Assembly: GCA_046597185.1 (NCBI GenBank)
Contig: JBKJLF010000706.1
Span: forward strand, 1-16,478
Length of the DNA: 16,478 nucleotides
From: CAMBDR01 sp046597185
GTDB lineage: Bacteria > Pseudomonadota > Gammaproteobacteria > Burkholderiales > Burkholderiaceae_D
Reading direction: 5' to 3'
The notes beneath the pieces are model-generated. The model searched no databases, was not told the origin of the DNA, and saw only the letters and a program-made list of their open reading frames with translations. The number at the start of each line of letters is the position of its first letter. Position 1 is the first letter of the stretch. Below are positions 15,081 to 16,478 of this stretch, piece after piece. The position numbers and the translations under genes were made by a program.

Positions 15081-15085
15081 CGCAC

Positions 15086-15595
15086 ATGGCAACCAAACCA
15101 AAAGCTAAAGCAGCAGAAGCACCCGCCCCCGAGGCGGCTGCTGGCGGCGGCAAGAAAAAGATGTTAATGATCATCATCGCAGCGGTACTGGCATCGAGTG
15201 CTGCAGCAGGTGGGGCAGTCTGGTTTATGAGCCGCTCTGCCAACACACACAAGGCCGAACCCGAAGCAGTCAAGGCAGGGCCGGCCGTGTTTGTACCGCT
15301 GGAGCCATTTACGGTCAATTTGCAGGCAGAAAATGCCGACCAGTTCTTGCAAGTGACCATCCACCTGCAAGTAGGTGATGCTCCCACGGTCGAAGTCATC
15401 AAAGCCAATGTGGCCATCGTGCGCAATCGCATTTTGATTTTATTATCATCCAAGAAAGCCAGTGAAATTTCCACGGGAGAAGGCAAAGAAGCCTTGGCCC
15501 AGGCTATTGTTGATGAAGTTAAAAAACCATTCACCCCCAAAGGTAAAGCGCAAGATGTGACCGGGGCTTTATTCACTTCATTTATCATTCAATAA
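15086..15595 (+). CDS. fliL: Flagellar basal body-associated protein FliL
   Basis: FliL is an inner-membrane protein whose periplasmic domain surrounds or supports the stator and helps torque generation. The 169-residue product has an Ala/Pro/Lys-rich cytoplasmic head (1-25), one transmembrane helix at about 26-48, and a periplasmic stomatin-like domain (about 65-169). Typical strings are VPLEPFTVNLQ (70-80), FLQVTIHLQV (87-96) and the C-terminal VTGALFTSFIIQ, with IVRNRILILLSSK in the middle helix region. The fliM ATG follows 9 nt after its stop, so the two are surely co-transcribed. A 237-nt gap separates it from fliK. Confidence 0.95.
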   Translation: MATKPKAKAAEAPAPEAAAGGGKKKMLMIIIAAVLASSAAAGGAVWFMSRSANTHKAEPEAVKAGPAVFVPLEPFTVNLQAENADQFLQVTIHLQVGDAPTVEVIKANVAIVRNRILILLSSKKASEISTGEGKEALAQAIVDEVKKPFTPKGKAQDVTGALFTSFIIQ

Positions 15596-15604
15596 GAAGA
15601 TATC

Positions 15605-16478
15605 ATGGCAGACAATTTTCTTTCCCAGGAAGAAGTTGATGCCCTGTTGAAGGGTGTCAGTGGCGATCAGGATGAAGCGGCGGTCGCCGAAGATACCACG
15701 GGCGTGCGCACCTACAATCTGGCAACCCAGGAGCGTATCGTCCGTGGCCGGATGCCGACGCTGGAAATCATCAACGAACGCTTTGCGCGCTTGTTGCGGG
15801 TTGGCTTGTTCAATTTTCTGCGCCGTAGTGCGGAGGTGTCGGTCGGCTCGGTGCGGGTTTCCAAATATTCCGAATTTATTCGTAACCTAGTGGTGCCAAC
15901 CAATCTCAATCTGGTGCATGTCAAGCCTTTGCGCGGCACCGCCCTGATGGTGTTTGATCCGGGCCTGGTGTTTTTGCTGGTTGACAACCTGTTTGGTGGC
16001 GATGGCCGTTTCCACACCCGGGTCGAAGGGCGTGATTTTACCCAAACCGAACAACGAATTATTTTGAAAATTCTTGAGATCGTGTTTGAAGCCTATACCA
16101 AATCATGGGAACCGGTGTTTCCGGTTGAATTTGAATATATCCGCTCAGAAATGAATACCCAGTTTGCCAATATCGCCACCCCCAATGAAGTGGTGGTGGC
16201 CTCCACCTTCACGGTGGAATTGGGTTCGGTCTCCGGGCAAATTCACTTTTGCATGCCGTATTCGATGATTGAACCGATTCGCGACGCCTTGACCAGTAGC
16301 TTGCAAGGTGAAGCACTGGAAGTGGATAAGCGCTGGATACGCCTGATGACACAACAAATCCAGGTGGCCGAAGTCGAACTGATCGCCGCCCTGGGCACGG
16401 CCAAACTCTCGTTTGATCAAATCCTGAATATGAAAGCTGGCGACGTGATCCCGCTCTCGATTCCTGAATTCATTCAAG
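15605..16478 (+). CDS. fliM: Flagellar motor switch protein FliM (3' end outside the window)
   Basis: FliM is the C-ring protein that receives CheY-P and passes the switching signal to FliG. The first 291 residues are present. The N-terminal LSQEEVDALL (6-15) is the CheY-P binding motif. The middle domain, about 45-235, contains ERFARLLRVGLFNFLRR (58-74) and FGGDGR (129-134), the FliG-binding GGxG loop. The C-terminal SpoA domain that pairs with FliN begins near residue 250 and is cut by the window edge, ending at SIPEFIQ. AAGAAGA at 15594-15600 serves as ribosome binding site and overlaps the fliL stop. The frame is open to the last base. fliN and export-gate genes would be expected next, but this is inference. 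Confidence 0.97.
   Translation, partial: MADNFLSQEEVDALLKGVSGDQDEAAVAEDTTGVRTYNLATQERIVRGRMPTLEIINERFARLLRVGLFNFLRRSAEVSVGSVRVSKYSEFIRNLVVPTNLNLVHVKPLRGTALMVFDPGLVFLLVDNLFGGDGRFHTRVEGRDFTQTEQRIILKILEIVFEAYTKSWEPVFPVEFEYIRSEMNTQFANIATPNEVVVASTFTVELGSVSGQIHFCMPYSMIEPIRDALTSSLQGEALEVDKRWIRLMTQQIQVAEVELIAALGTAKLSFDQILNMKAGDVIPLSIPEFIQ

Larger units (their letters stand above)
14849..15085. other. Intergenic region between fliK and fliL, 237 nt
   Basis: This is the only sizeable break in the otherwise packed fliF-fliM run. It starts with the fliK hairpin. TAAAGTCG at 14942-14949 looks like a sigma-28 -35 box without a -10 box at the right distance. GCCGATAA at 15023-15030 looks like a sigma-28 -10 box without a good -35. 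No convincing gene is seen in it on either strand. Confidence 0.6.

Noticed and set aside
14883..15101. 72-codon minus-strand frame in the fliK-fliL gap
   Set aside because: No ribosome binding site, no recognisable family, and it runs into the fliL start. It could be a relic but nothing supports this.
14941..15588. 215-codon open frame antisense to fliL
   Set aside because: Entirely covers a secure fliL on the other strand; its composition is that of a shadow.
1..16478. Mobile element, phage, CRISPR or novel defence/biosynthetic system
   Set aside because: Every substantial plus or minus strand gene was accounted for by a flagellar or c-di-GMP family. No transposase, integrase, terminal repeats, tRNA or spaced repeats were seen.

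Overview
The window is a contiguous block of late and middle flagellar genes from a Gram-negative betaproteobacterium. It is most likely a member of Burkholderiales, perhaps Oxalobacteraceae. I infer this from the gene order (fliC, flaG, fliD, fliS, fliT, a FliK-like/FlhB-like pair, a ycgR-type PilZ gene, then fliE divergent from fliFGHIJK and fliLM) and from the character of the proteins. Nothing in the sequence names a genus. Base composition looks balanced to slightly GC-rich throughout, and I see no transposase, integrase, tRNA, rRNA or CRISPR array.

Left part (1-7444, + strand), filament, cap and chaperones: the 3' end of a flagellin gene is followed by a strong intrinsic terminator, flaG, and an intergenic region with a textbook sigma-28 (FliA) promoter. 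That promoter drives an unusually long fliD (890 aa). fliS and fliT (export chaperones) follow. Next come a FliK-like protein and, overlapping it, an orphan FlhB C-terminal-domain protein. A YcgR-type c-di-GMP flagellar brake gene closes this block.

Middle (7445-8134): fliE lies on the minus strand, convergent with ycgR and divergent from fliF. The 308-nt fliE/fliF intergenic region must hold both promoters. I see no consensus promoter there, but it carries a perfect 14-nt palindrome.

Right part (8135-16478, + strand), basal body, switch and export ATPase: fliF, fliG, fliH, fliI, fliJ and fliK are tightly packed with short overlaps. A 237-nt gap follows, with a hairpin at the fliK end and a sigma-28-like -10 box. 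Then come fliL and fliM, which runs off the right edge.

Together these encode the MS ring and rod adaptor (FliF, FliE), rotor/switch (FliG, FliM), export ATPase complex (FliH, FliI, FliJ), hook-length control (FliK), stator-associated FliL, filament (FliC), cap (FliD), their chaperones (FliS, FliT) and a c-di-GMP brake (YcgR). This is essentially a known system. I do not see a new defence, mobile or biosynthetic system. The points most worth a second look are the FliK-like/FlhB-like pair, the enlarged fliD with modules shared with flagellin, the palindromes layered on the fliD promoter, and the mini-ORF ahead of fliJ.
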